Shown: positions 26,921 through 35,249 of the stretch, one piece after another
Layout of the letters: the number at the start of each line of letters is the position of its first letter
How positions within the stretch are numbered: position 1 is the stretch's first letter
Assembly: GCF_003469185.1 (NCBI RefSeq)
Contig: NZ_QSIL01000003.1
Span: 1-64,000 of the forward strand
Length of the DNA: 64,000 nucleotides
Reading direction: 5' to 3'
DNA from: Collinsella sp. AM34-10
Lineage (GTDB): Bacteria > Actinomycetota > Coriobacteriia > Coriobacteriales > Coriobacteriaceae
Translations under genes and position numbers: made by a program
The notes under the pieces: model-generated
Seen by the model: only the letters and a program-made list of their open reading frames with translations
What the model was told of the DNA's origin: nothing
Databases searched by the model: none

Positions 26921-27826
26921 ATGTCCGATTCCGTTGACACGACGGTCGATACGACATCGTCGCGCGAGCTCATCAAGCGTGCCCTTTCCCATGGCAAGAA
27001 GGGCCGCATCAACAAGGACCTGTCCAACAAGATTATGCTCGGCGTGTTTCGCGCCGCGGCCTATATCACCACCCTGGTGTTGCTTGCCATCATCGCCTAC
27101 GTGGTCATCAACGGTCTTCCGCATATCTCGCTCGACTTTATCTTCGGCTGGCCGCAGGGCGTAAACGCCGAGGGCGGCATTTGGCCCACGATCGTCTCGA
27201 CTATCTACGTGACGGCACTCGCCATGCTCATCTGCACGCCGGTTGCCGTCTTGGCTGCGGTCTATCTGGCCGAATACGCCAAGCAGGGCAAGGTCGTCGA
27301 CATCATTCGCTATGCTGCCGATGCCCTGGCCTCGGTGCCTTCCATCGTTATGGGCCTCTTTGGTTACGCCTTGTTTGTTGAGGCCATGGGCCTGGGCCTT
27401 TCGATGGTTTCGGCCGCTCTGGCGCTGGCGCTTCTGATGCTGCCCATCGTCATGCGCACCACCGAGGAGGCAATTCGCGCCGTTCCGCGCTATATCCGTT
27501 GGGGCGCATATGGCCTGGGCGCCACCAAGTGGCAGGTCGTCTCCAAGATCGTGCTTCCTTCTGCCTTTGGCCGCATTGCCACCGGCATCGTCCTTGCCAT
27601 CGGTCGCGCCATCGGCGAGACCGCGGTGGTGCTCTACACCATGGGTCAGGCCATCAATCTGCCGATCTCGCCGCTCGATTCCGGTCGTCCCATGACCGTT
27701 CACCTCTATTTGCTTGCCAACGACGGCATCAACATGAACGCAGCCTACGGCACTGCGCTTTTGCTGATGGCGATTATTCTGGCCTTCAACCTGTTTGCGC
27801 GTTATCTGTCGCGCAAGCGCCGCTAG
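26921..27826 (+). CDS. pstA: Phosphate ABC transporter permease PstA
   Basis: The 301-residue permease has a hydrophilic N-terminus (about 1-45) and six membrane segments. It carries the ABC contact motif GAYGLGATKWQVVSKIVLPSA (quoted part: GLGATKWQVVSKIV) near residue 195 and GRAIGETAVVLYTMG after it, as in PstA. It pairs with PstC. GAGGGGGTAGGCT precedes the ATG. It is tightly packed after pstC and 12 bases before pstB. Confidence 0.92.
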   Translation: MSDSVDTTVDTTSSRELIKRALSHGKKGRINKDLSNKIMLGVFRAAAYITTLVLLAIIAYVVINGLPHISLDFIFGWPQGVNAEGGIWPTIVSTIYVTALAMLICTPVAVLAAVYLAEYAKQGKVVDIIRYAADALASVPSIVMGLFGYALFVEAMGLGLSMVSAALALALLMLPIVMRTTEEAIRAVPRYIRWGAYGLGATKWQVVSKIVLPSAFGRIATGIVLAIGRAIGETAVVLYTMGQAINLPISPLDSGRPMTVHLYLLANDGINMNAAYGTALLLMAIILAFNLFARYLSRKRR

Positions 27827-27838
27827 TTAAGGAGTCCC

Positions 27839-28642
27839 ATGTCCGTCTATCAGTCCGCTCCCACGCCGGAGCAAGCGGCCATCACAGCCAAGGATTTCAA
27901 CTTTTGGTACGGTGACTTTCATGCGCTGACGGGGCTCGACCTCAACATCGCCAAAAACGCCATCACCTCGTTTATCGGTCCTTCGGGCTGTGGTAAATCG
28001 ACGTTTTTGCGCTGCATCAACCGTATGAACGACCTTATCGAGGGTACTCGCGTCGAGGGCACCATGACACTCGACGGCAACGATATCTATGCCGAGGGCG
28101 TCGACCCGGTCGACCTTCGTCGCCGCGTGGGCATGATTTTTCAGCAGCCCAACCCGTTTCCCAAATCCATCTACGAGAATGTCGCTTTTGGCCCTCGTCT
28201 GCAGGGCGTGACTAGCAAAAGCGACCTCGACGACATCGTGGAAGAATCGCTCAAGCGCGCCAACCTCTGGAAAGAGGTATCCAATCAGCTCAACAAGGAT
28301 GGTTTGGCGCTCTCGGGCGGTCAACAGCAGCGTCTGTGCATCGCGCGTGTGCTTGCGGTGCAGCCCGATGTCCTTCTGATGGACGAGCCCTGCTCCGCCA
28401 TCGACCCCACGTCCGTATCTAAGGTCGAGGATCTGATGGCCGAGCTGGCGCCCGAGATGACGATCATCATCGTCACGCATTCTATGCAGCAGGCCGCTCG
28501 CATTAGCGACTACACCGCATTTTTCTTGCAGGAAGTTGCCGGTGAGCCCGCCACGCTCATCGAGTATGGTCAAACCGACGCGATCTTCACCAGCCCGGTG
28601 GATTCGCGGACGGAAGACTATATCACCGGCCGCTTTGGCTGA
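27839..28642 (+). CDS. pstB: Phosphate ABC transporter ATPase PstB
   Basis: The 267-residue ATPase shows Walker [10 protein letters not shown] near residue 43, the PstB-typical [10 protein letters not shown] after it, the signature [13 protein letters not shown] near 156, Walker [13 protein letters not shown] near 178, and the His switch in [13 protein letters not shown] near 208. [15 protein letters not shown] (Q-loop region) is characteristic of PstB. It powers phosphate import through PstCA. TAAGGAG precedes the ATG by six bases. Confidence 0.96.
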   Translation: MSVYQSAPTPEQAAITAKDFNFWYGDFHALTGLDLNIAKNAITSFIGPSGCGKSTFLRCINRMNDLIEGTRVEGTMTLDGNDIYAEGVDPVDLRRRVGMIFQQPNPFPKSIYENVAFGPRLQGVTSKSDLDDIVEESLKRANLWKEVSNQLNKDGLALSGGQQQRLCIARVLAVQPDVLLMDEPCSAIDPTSVSKVEDLMAELAPEMTIIIVTHSMQQAARISDYTAFFLQEVAGEPATLIEYGQTDAIFTSPVDSRTEDYITGRFG

Positions 28643-28734
28643 TCGGTGCGACTAGTCCCAAGCCGATCGGACCTGGTCCGGTGCGTATTCACTGTGCGGG
28701 CGGCATGACCGCACCCAACTGATTGGAGTGAACC

Positions 28735-29592
28735 ATGCGCAAACTGTTTTCCCGTCAGCTCATCGAGGCCCGTCACGAGATGTTGAGCATCTACGAGGCC
28801 GTCGATCTTGCCCTTCACGACGCCGTGAAGGCCTATGTGACCGACGACCGCAAGCTCGCCACTAAGACCAAGAAGCGCACGCTTTCGATTGATGCTCGCT
28901 GCGCCAACTTGGAGGCCGTGTGCTACAACCTGATCGCTACGCAGTCGCCGGTCGCCTCCGACTTCCGTTTGCTGCAGACGATTATCTACGTCGACTTTAA
29001 CCTGCAGCGCATGACCGATAAGGTTCGCCAGATCTGCCGCGCCACGCGTCACATGGTCAAGGCCGACATCTCGCTGCCTCAGGAGCTCGTCGGCACGGTT
29101 GAGGCCGAGGCCGAGGCCGTGTACCAGGTGCTGGGCTCGTCGCTGTCCGCGCTCGTCACCAACGACATGTCCATCATCTGCAACCTGGCCGTTGAGGATG
29201 AGCCGGTACATGCGGCGTACGAGAAGTTCTTCCGTACCTTTAACCGCATGGACACCGGCGATTTTATGGACGACGACAGCAACTATGACGACCTGCGCCG
29301 TGCCATCATGGTTTCGCGCTACCTCGATCGCATTGCCTCGATTTCCATCGATGCCGCCTGCCGTCTGACCTTCCTTTTGACCGGACAGCGTATGACTGCC
29401 GGCGATATCGCCTGTACGGATGAGGACGAGCTCGAGAGCATGCGCGTGCCTTCGGGCGAGGGCGTCATTATGAGGCCCGCCGTGGATGCACGCTTTGTTG
29501 CCAAGGTGCCCGCTAACGAGGTGAGCGAGGGTCTTCGCTACCTGTTGGATCATCTTGAGGACGAGGATGATGCCGAGGACGACGAGGACTAG
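28735..29592 (+). CDS. phoU: Phosphate signalling protein PhoU
   Basis: The 285-residue protein consists of two helical PhoU repeats with the metal-contact motifs (RIARATRHMV-like CRATRHMV in the first, RYLDRIASISIDAA in the second). PhoU represses the Pho response through the Pst transporter and a sensor kinase, but no phoR/phoB pair is present here. The protein is longer than the usual ~220-240 residues because of an acidic C-terminal tail (LEDEDDAEDDED). The 92-base gap after pstB contains G+C-rich hairpins (for example GTGCGG/CCGCAC at about 28697), perhaps modulating expression of phoU relative to pstB. Confidence 0.85.
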   Translation: MRKLFSRQLIEARHEMLSIYEAVDLALHDAVKAYVTDDRKLATKTKKRTLSIDARCANLEAVCYNLIATQSPVASDFRLLQTIIYVDFNLQRMTDKVRQICRATRHMVKADISLPQELVGTVEAEAEAVYQVLGSSLSALVTNDMSIICNLAVEDEPVHAAYEKFFRTFNRMDTGDFMDDDSNYDDLRRAIMVSRYLDRIASISIDAACRLTFLLTGQRMTAGDIACTDEDELESMRVPSGEGVIMRPAVDARFVAKVPANEVSEGLRYLLDHLEDEDDAEDDED

Positions 29593-29632
29593 GGCAGTCC
29601 CGTTCGTTGAGAGATTGTAAATACCTAAGGGT

Positions 29633-29665
29633 GCGCGGCCTTGCGGATGCGGGGCCGCGCTCTTG
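29633..29665 (+). terminator. Hairpin after phoU
   Basis: GCGCGGCC (29633-29640) pairs with GGCCGCGC (29653-29660), followed by TCTTGCG. The T-tract is weak, so this may only partly terminate the pst unit before yggS. Confidence 0.55.
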
Positions 29666-29712
29666 CGTTAGCATGGGACTACTTGTTGTGCTGTTAGCGG
29701 AGGCGATTGGCA

Positions 29713-30450
29713 ATGGATAACTATTTGAATGTAATGCGCGCTCGCCGCGAGCAGATACTCGAGCGTTTCTATGCCGCGCTCGATCGCGCCGGGAGGTCCC
29801 GCGATGCCGCGCGTCTGATTGCCGTGTCCAAGACCGTCGGCGTCGATGAGACCATCACGGCCATCCAGGTGGGGTATCGCCATTTTGCCGAGAACCGCCC
29901 TCAAGAGCTCGTCCGCAAACTCGCAGGTTTGGCGGAGCATCCGGAGCTGCCCGAGGTACGCTTTGATATGATCGGCAACCTTCAGACCAACAAGATTAAC
30001 GCGGTGTTGGGTTCGGCCGAGCTGATTCATTCGGTTGGTTCGCTTCATTTGGCGCAGGCGATCTCGAGCCGTGCCGTTCGCAAGATCGAAGCGGGCGAGC
30101 TTTCTGCTCCCCAACAGGTGCTGATCGAGGTCAACGTGAGCGGCGAGGAGTCCAAGGGCGGCTTTTCGCCCGATGAGATTCGTGGAGTTGCCGGCGAGCT
30201 TGCGGAACTTGAGGGAATTTGTGTGCAGGGCCTTATGACCATGGCCCCTCGCGGGAACAAGGATGTGGCACGTCGCACCTTTGCCGGGCTGCGAGAGCTG
30301 AGGGATGAGCTGGAGGCGGCGCATCCCGATCTGAGGCTGCCCGAGCTTTCTTGCGGCATGAGCGAGGACTTTGAGCCCGCCCTTGAGGAGGGCTCTACGC
30401 TCGTTCGCCTGGGCAGGGTAGTATTTAGCCCGGAGTTTGCAGTAAAATAG
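29713..30450 (+). CDS. yggS: YggS/PLPBP family pyridoxal phosphate homeostasis protein
   Basis: The protein (about 245 residues) is a fold-type III PLP-binding barrel with the cofactor Lys in LIAVSKTVG near residue 36, ENRPQEL near 60, MIGNLQTNK near 80, EVNVSGEESKGGF near 140, and the C-terminal SCGMSEDFEPALEEGSTLVRLGR (quoted part: CGMSEDFEPALEEGST). It buffers PLP and has no known catalytic activity. In actinobacteria and firmicutes it commonly sits between pgeF and sepF; here the pst genes are interposed. The ATG at 29713 follows GCGGAGGCG; a TTG at 29707 is too close to it. Confidence 0.92.
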   Translation: MDNYLNVMRARREQILERFYAALDRAGRSRDAARLIAVSKTVGVDETITAIQVGYRHFAENRPQELVRKLAGLAEHPELPEVRFDMIGNLQTNKINAVLGSAELIHSVGSLHLAQAISSRAVRKIEAGELSAPQQVLIEVNVSGEESKGGFSPDEIRGVAGELAELEGICVQGLMTMAPRGNKDVARRTFAGLRELRDELEAAHPDLRLPELSCGMSEDFEPALEEGSTLVRLGRVVFSPEFAVK

Positions 30451-30510
30451 GGCTCTGAAGTGCGCACTGGTTTACAGAGCGCCTGCACTAAACCGTGAGA
30501 GGACACAACC

Positions 30511-31236
30511 ATGGGCTTCCTTGACGAGATTAAAAATAAGATGCACCTGGGCGGCCAGCAAGGTTACGACCAGGGCTATGACCAGGATGACGACTACGGC
30601 TACGATGACGGCTACGATGATGGCTATCAGAACAACGGCTACAGCGGCGCCTCGGGCGAGGGCTTCTATACCCAGGACGAGCCGAGTAACGGCCTGCTGG
30701 GCCAGACACGCCGCGGTGAGGCCGAGTCGGTCGCCGTGTATACGCGCTCCGGCCAGCTGGTCGGCGATGACTCGCGTCATGCAACGACATACAATCCGCC
30801 GTCGCGTTCTCAGGATAGTGCCGCAGGCGGCTATCGCCCCGGCGCTTACGACACGCCGTCGAGCTATGCCGAGAGCGCCCGTGCTCGTGCCGCGGCACCT
30901 GCGCCCGCTTCTGCGCCGAGCGACGCCTCGGCCTATGCAAACAACATCATTAACGCCACGCCGCAGCTGCCTGCCTATGTCCTGCGCCCCGAGAGCTACG
31001 ACGATGTCGAGACCGTTGTCCGCCGCGTGCGCACCAAGCAGCCCGTTGCGCTGATTTTTGTTGGCGTTCGCACCGAGGTCGCCAAACGCGTCTTGGACTT
31101 TAGCTATGGCTTTGCCTGCGGTCTGGGCGCTACGGTCAAAGAGGTGGGCGATCGCGTGTTTATGGTGCTGCCCGCCGGCTGCGAGGTCAAGGATTCGGAC
31201 CTCAAGAAGCTGCGCGCCGACGGCTACCTTAAGTAA
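30511..31236 (+). CDS. sepF: Cell division protein SepF
   Basis: The 241-residue protein has a short amphipathic N-terminus (MGFLDEIKNKMHLGG), a striking Asp/Tyr/Gly repeat (about 16-45, DDGYDDGY), a disordered Ser/Ala linker, and a C-terminal SepF domain (about 150-235) with RPESYDDVETVVRRVRTKQPV (quoted part: YDDVETVVRRVRTKQP), the conserved FSYGFACGLGATVKEVGDRVFMVLP core and a final Lys-rich helix. SepF tethers FtsZ to the membrane in bacteria lacking FtsA. GAGAGGACACAACC precedes the ATG. Confidence 0.92.
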   Translation: MGFLDEIKNKMHLGGQQGYDQGYDQDDDYGYDDGYDDGYQNNGYSGASGEGFYTQDEPSNGLLGQTRRGEAESVAVYTRSGQLVGDDSRHATTYNPPSRSQDSAAGGYRPGAYDTPSSYAESARARAAAPAPASAPSDASAYANNIINATPQLPAYVLRPESYDDVETVVRRVRTKQPVALIFVGVRTEVAKRVLDFSYGFACGLGATVKEVGDRVFMVLPAGCEVKDSDLKKLRADGYLK

Positions 31237-31257
31237 ACCTAAGACGAGGAGATTCTC

Positions 31258-31539
31258 ATCAACATCTACACCATTGTCCAGCTGGTCAACACGCTGTTCA
31301 ACTTCTACTCCACACTTATTGTGGTCTATTGCTTTATGACGTGGATTCCCATGAAGCAGGGCGGCCTGCTGCAGGATATCGCCGCGGTGCTCGATAGCGT
31401 CTGCGGTCCGTGGCTCAACCTGTTTCGTCGGTTTATTCCGCCGATGGGCGGCGTTGATTTTTCGCCGGTCGTTGCGATTATTGCGTTGCAGTTGGTGCAG
31501 AGGCTGATTCTGCAGCTTCTTATAGGTATACTCGTATAG
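31258..31539 (+). CDS. YggT family membrane protein with apparent AUC start
   Basis: From 31258 the frame reads (M)NIYTIVQLVNTLFNFYST and continues as a 93-residue protein with two hydrophobic segments, matching the single-unit YggT family found between sepF and divIVA in actinobacteria. GAGGAG at 31246-31251 is spaced six bases from ATC 31258. Between the in-frame stop at 31240 and GTG 31321 there is no ATG, GTG or TTG; a GTG 31321 start would delete the first membrane segment and leave no ribosome binding site. ATC 31258 (or ATT 31252) is therefore the likely start, unless the base is a sequence error. The function of the family is unclear, probably envelope or division related. Confidence 0.75.
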   Translation: MNIYTIVQLVNTLFNFYSTLIVVYCFMTWIPMKQGGLLQDIAAVLDSVCGPWLNLFRRFIPPMGGVDFSPVVAIIALQLVQRLILQLLIGILV

Positions 31540-31601
31540 TACTGGCTCAGTAACTTACGTCGGGCGCCCGGCGCCAAGGCGATGATAAAGGAGAACTTGT
31601 T

Positions 31602-32279
31602 ATGGCTATTACCCCTGCTGACATCCAGGCTCAGACTTTCTCTGAGGCCAAGCGCGGCTATGATCCCGCCGAGGTCGACGTCTTTTTGGAGACGCTGTCC
31701 TCCGAGGTTGACGCTATGCTTGCCAAGATTGTCGATCTTAAGGGTCGTCTGACTGCCACCGAGCAGCAGCTTGCCGACACGCAGGCCCAGCTTGCCCAGG
31801 CTCAGGACGCTGCCGCTCAGGCCGTTCCCGCCGCTCCTGTGGCCGCTCCCGCACCCGACTTCTCCGCTCAGGAGCGCCAGATCTCCGCTGCGCTGATTGC
31901 TGCCCAGCAGACCGCCGAGGGCATCGTCAACGATGCCAACGAGAACGCTGAGCGCATCCGCAACGAAGCCGACGCCAAGGCCCGCGAGGTCATCCGTCAG
32001 GCCCTGACCGAGAAGCAGGCCGAGCTCGAGGAGATCGACCGTCTGAAGGCTTCCCGTGAGGAGTTCAAAGCCGAGTACCTCAAGCTCATCCAGCACTTCA
32101 TGGACGATGCGCAGAATTCCTTCCCGTCCGACCTTATGGCCTCCACGCCGGTCGGTTCTGCGGCTTCTCCTGCAGTGACCGTTCCCGCCGCCGAGCCGCT
32201 GCCTGTCGCTGATCCGGTTGTCCCCGTGGCTGACCCCTTCGCCCCGATCGACAACTTTGCCGCCGACGACCTGGACTAG
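31602..32279 (+). CDS. divIVA: DivIVA/Wag31-type polar scaffold protein
   Basis: The 225-residue protein begins with the DivIVA lipid-binding domain: TPADIQAQTFSEAKRGYDPAEVDVFLETL (quoted part: FSEAKRGYDPAEVDVFLE), followed by coiled coil (about 35-70), an Ala/Pro-rich linker (about 70-90), a second coiled coil (about 95-160) and a Pro/Ala/Asp-rich tail. DivIVA binds curved membranes at poles and septa and recruits wall-synthesis enzymes. AAAGGAG precedes the ATG by nine bases. It closes the sepF-yggT-divIVA unit with its own terminator. Confidence 0.9.
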   Translation: MAITPADIQAQTFSEAKRGYDPAEVDVFLETLSSEVDAMLAKIVDLKGRLTATEQQLADTQAQLAQAQDAAAQAVPAAPVAAPAPDFSAQERQISAALIAAQQTAEGIVNDANENAERIRNEADAKAREVIRQALTEKQAELEEIDRLKASREEFKAEYLKLIQHFMDDAQNSFPSDLMASTPVGSAASPAVTVPAAEPLPVADPVVPVADPFAPIDNFAADDLD

Positions 32280-32309
32280 CGCCAGAGCTACAATCTCGTG
32301 TCCTTAAGA

Positions 32310-32337
32310 GGAGCTCGCACCTGCGGGCTCCTTTTTT
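32310..32337 (+). terminator. Rho-independent terminator after divIVA
   Basis: GGAGCTCGCA (32310-32319) pairs with TGCGGGCTCC (32322-32331) with one wobble, followed by T6. Confidence 0.88.
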
Positions 32338-32446
32338 GTGGCTGCATACGGGTTGGGAAACAAAACGCCGAGCTCTGCGTACGATAGGGCAGAACTCGGC
32401 GAAAGGGTGCGCGGTAAAAGGTAGATTTTAGGGCATGTGCCAAAAA

Positions 32447-32977
32447 CTACTTGAGGAGGAAGTCGGAGAGGGGAATGGTGCGGGCATCGCGATGCTCGGG
32501 ATCGGCGATGTGGTCGGCAGGATAGCCGCAGACGAGCATGTGATAGGGATAGACGCCCTCGGGCAGGTTGAACCGCTCTCGGGCTAGCTCGGGCTTAAAA
32601 TGGCATACCCAACACGTTCCCAGACCCTGCTCCTCGGCCTCCATCATCATTTGATCGCAAACAATCGAGGTGTCGATAGCGCTGGAGTTCATCTGGTCAT
32701 AGGGGCGAACCCAAGCGTCGTCGGTAACGCTGCAAATGAGGAAGATGAGCGGAGCGCCAAAGATGGACCCATCACGAGCAAACCGAGGCTGACAAGCAGC
32801 CGCCTTCTCCAAAAGCTCGGGCGTATCCAACACCACCACACGGGTTGGATGATTATTACAAGCAGAAGGAGCAATACGCCCAGCCTCAACAATGGCATCC
32901 ACCACAGCCTGCTCCACAGCCCGAGCCTCAAACAAACGACAAGAATACCGAGACCGAGCCAGATCCAAATACCCCAT
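32447..32977 (-). CDS. Nitroreductase family protein
   Basis: A small FMN-binding nitroreductase of about 176 residues. The N-terminus YLDLARSRYSCRLFEARAVE is the family RRSxRxF-like segment, followed by IVEAGRIAPSACNNHPTRVVV, the FMN-contact APSxxNxxP motif, and EEQGLGTCWVCHF near residue 120. The substrate is unknown; such enzymes reduce nitroaromatics, quinones or flavins. The start at 32977 has GGAGGG seven bases upstream; a longer frame to 33040 lacks a site. Near the start the minus strand is unusually C/A-rich on the plus strand, and CCAAAGTTTCCAAT recurs at 33065 and 33128 just upstream, a possible direct-repeat operator. Confidence 0.85.
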   Translation of the reverse strand: MGYLDLARSRYSCRLFEARAVEQAVVDAIVEAGRIAPSACNNHPTRVVVLDTPELLEKAAACQPRFARDGSIFGAPLIFLICSVTDDAWVRPYDQMNSSAIDTSIVCDQMMMEAEEQGLGTCWVCHFKPELARERFNLPEGVYPYHMLVCGYPADHIADPEHRDARTIPLSDFLLK

Positions 32978-33159
32978 AACCAAACCCTCCAAAGTCAGCA
33001 AATCAATCCAAAGTAAAACAAAGGGTACCCAAAGCCCCATCCAGCCAAACGTTTAAGGCGGTCCCAAAGTTTCCAATCGGGCCCCAAGGCCCTGCCAACA
33101 AAAGCCCCATCGCTTTCAAAGTATCAGCCAAAGTTTCCAATGGTGGTACGTAAGGGAGC

Positions 33160-33234
33160 GGGCCCGACCACTAATAACCTTTTGAACGACTCTGCTTGCA
33201 GCCGGAGTGAAAAAGGTTATTAGTGGTCGGGCCC
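33160..33234. repeat. Perfect 24-bp inverted repeat with 27-nt loop
   Basis: Bases 33160-33183 and 33211-33234 are exact inverted copies (outer end GGGCCCGACCACTAATAACC, inner end TTTT/AAAA). It lies between two minus-strand genes, downstream of the DUF47 gene and upstream of the nitroreductase. The A4/T4 at the loop side is not placed like a terminator tract. It is best described as an intergenic palindromic element. Confidence 0.75.
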
Positions 33235-33260
33235 ACGACCGCCGGGACACGTACCCCCAA

Positions 33261-33884
33261 TTAACTGTTCTTCATGACAATCGAATCCACGACATCAGCC
33301 ACATTCTCGCAGCAGTCGGCGCAGTACTCCAGGAAAGCGTAGACGTCACGCCAGGCGATGACCTCGAGCGGGTCCTTGCCATTGACGTGCAGGTTGCGCA
33401 TAGCGTTGATGTAGAGCTCATCGGCCTCGGACTCAATGGTGTTGATCTGGATGACCAGCTCGCGCAGGGTCTTGGACTTGCGGTAATTAGGCAGCTCGAC
33501 CATAAGGTCCTTCATGGCGCGGCAGGCGTCGGTCACCTTGTGGGCGATGACAATGGCATCGGGGTGGATGCTCTGGATGTTGGTGAAGTAGACGCGCTGC
33601 ACGACGCCCTCGATACGGTCAAGCACGGTGTCGAGCGAGCAGCTCATCAGGTCCAGATCCTCGCGCTCAAGCGGGGTGATAAAGGCAGTGAGCAGGGCAT
33701 CCTCGAGCTCATGGTGCTTCTTGTCGGCCGCATGCTCAATCGCATGCATCTCTTCGAGCATGCCGTGGATCTGCGCGGGATCAAAGTTCTCAAAAATCTT
33801 GATGAGCAACTCTGCGGCCTGGACAGCAAGGTCGGCGCAGGCGACGTAGTTGTCAAAGTAGAACGAATCGGGTTTCTTTGCCAT
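33261..33884 (-). CDS. DUF47 (PhoU-like) phosphate transport accessory protein
   Basis: The 207-residue all-helical protein belongs to the DUF47 family (formerly annotated as phosphate transport regulator), with EHAADKKHHELEDALLTAF near residue 65 and the DRIEGVVQRVYFTN segment near 100, both resembling the metal-binding repeats of PhoU. DUF47 proteins are almost always encoded beside a PiT-family phosphate carrier, as here: pit ends 67 bases upstream on the same strand. It probably regulates the carrier. The ATG has GAAAGGACCC upstream. Confidence 0.85.
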   Translation of the reverse strand: MAKKPDSFYFDNYVACADLAVQAAELLIKIFENFDPAQIHGMLEEMHAIEHAADKKHHELEDALLTAFITPLEREDLDLMSCSLDTVLDRIEGVVQRVYFTNIQSIHPDAIVIAHKVTDACRAMKDLMVELPNYRKSKTLRELVIQINTIESEADELYINAMRNLHVNGKDPLEVIAWRDVYAFLEYCADCCENVADVVDSIVMKNS

Positions 33885-33951
33885 GAGTGGGTCCTTTCGA
33901 GGCGAAGACGGGTGGGCGAGGTATTGCGGTCCGGATGGCCGTTCGGTTTGA

Positions 33952-35001
33952 CTAGATGAACATCATGAACAGCTTGGCCATGACAAAGCTGATGAGTCCA
34001 CAAGCGGGGAAGGTGAAGAACCACGTGAACATCATGTCCTTGACCACGCCGAAGTTGATGGCCGAGAGGCGCTTGACGGCGCCGACACCCATAATGGCGC
34101 AGGTTTTGATGTGGGTGGAGGATACGGGGATGCCGGTAAGGGTGGCAAGTAGCAGGTTCGCGGCGCCCGCCAGGTCGGCGGAGAAGCCCTGGTACTTTTC
34201 GAGCTTGACCATGCTCTGACCGACAGACTTGATGATGCGCTCACCGCCCACGCTGGTGCCGATACCCATAGTGGCCGAGCACAGCAGCATAATCCAGATG
34301 GGGATGCCGGCATCGCCGACGCTCGTCTGGCCGCTGGCGAAGGCCACTCCTAAAAAGAGCACGCCGATGAACTTCTGTCCATCCTGCGCGCCGTGCATGA
34401 AGCTCATGGCCGCAGCGCTCGCGATCTGAGCGTATTTAAAGAAGACGTTGGCACGTCGCCTGTTGGCGGCGGCGAAAAGAATCGAGACGAGCTTGCACAG
34501 GACCCAGCCCATGACAAAGCCCAGGCCGATGGAGAGCGCCAAGCCGTAGATGACCTTCATCCACTCGTGGACGTTGACGCTGCTCGCGCCGCCGAGGGCG
34601 ATTGCGGCACCGGTCAGGCCGGCGATAAGGCTGTGGCTTTGCGAGGTAGGGATGCCAAAACGCGATGCCGTGGCGCCGTAGACGACGATGGAGAACAGCG
34701 CCGCGCAGAGGCATGCGAGCGCCATGGTGCTGTTTCCGCCAAAGTCGACGATATGTGAGATGGTGTTGGCGACGCTCGCGTTAAAGTGCGTCATGATGAG
34801 CACGCCGAGGAAGTTGAATGCGGCGCTCATGAGAATGGCGGCGCGGGCGGGCATGCAGCGCGTGGTGACACAGGTCGCGATGGCGTTGGGCGCGTCGGTC
34901 CATCCGTTGACGAAGATAGCGCCGAGTGCGAGGATCACGGTGACGGCAAGGACTGGGTTCGACACAATTTGGCCGAGGAAGGCTGAGAACGTTACGTCCA
35001 T
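33952..35001 (-). CDS. pit: PiT family inorganic phosphate transporter
   Basis: The 349-residue membrane protein has about ten segments and the two PiT signatures: GWTDAPNAIATCVTTR near residue 32 (GANDxANA-like) and a second repeat SSTHIKTCAIMGVGAVKR near residue 295. FMHGAQDGQKFIGVL near 200 is also typical. It is a low-affinity, ion-driven phosphate carrier, cotranscribed with the DUF47 gene downstream. It complements the high-affinity Pst system a few kilobases away. Confidence 0.9.
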   Translation of the reverse strand: MDVTFSAFLGQIVSNPVLAVTVILALGAIFVNGWTDAPNAIATCVTTRCMPARAAILMSAAFNFLGVLIMTHFNASVANTISHIVDFGGNSTMALACLCAALFSIVVYGATASRFGIPTSQSHSLIAGLTGAAIALGGASSVNVHEWMKVIYGLALSIGLGFVMGWVLCKLVSILFAAANRRRANVFFKYAQIASAAAMSFMHGAQDGQKFIGVLFLGVAFASGQTSVGDAGIPIWIMLLCSATMGIGTSVGGERIIKSVGQSMVKLEKYQGFSADLAGAANLLLATLTGIPVSSTHIKTCAIMGVGAVKRLSAINFGVVKDMMFTWFFTFPACGLISFVMAKLFMMFI

Positions 35002-35249
35002 ATATGGGCTTTCTCGAAGTTTGCAGGCACGTTACAAAAACATGATAAATCGTATCACCTCCTGCGGGTTTCTTTACCGAGTTCTGATGGGAGAAGTGAA
35101 TTTTTTGGCACTAACATTGAATATTTGCCCTGTTGACCGCGGGTGTTCTTTTTGCTAGCACGCCATGAGGACACGTGCGCGCCCCAACATCCCAAAACCA
35201 CAGCCTGTTCGCTTTACAATGTGCAAACATGCGTTCGATAATAGGAGGC

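Noticed and set aside
35215..35231. AATGTGCAAACAT shared with the ftsZ upstream region (about 22881) as a common operator
   Set aside because: Thirteen-base matches are expected by chance in 64 kb, and the downstream genes are unrelated.
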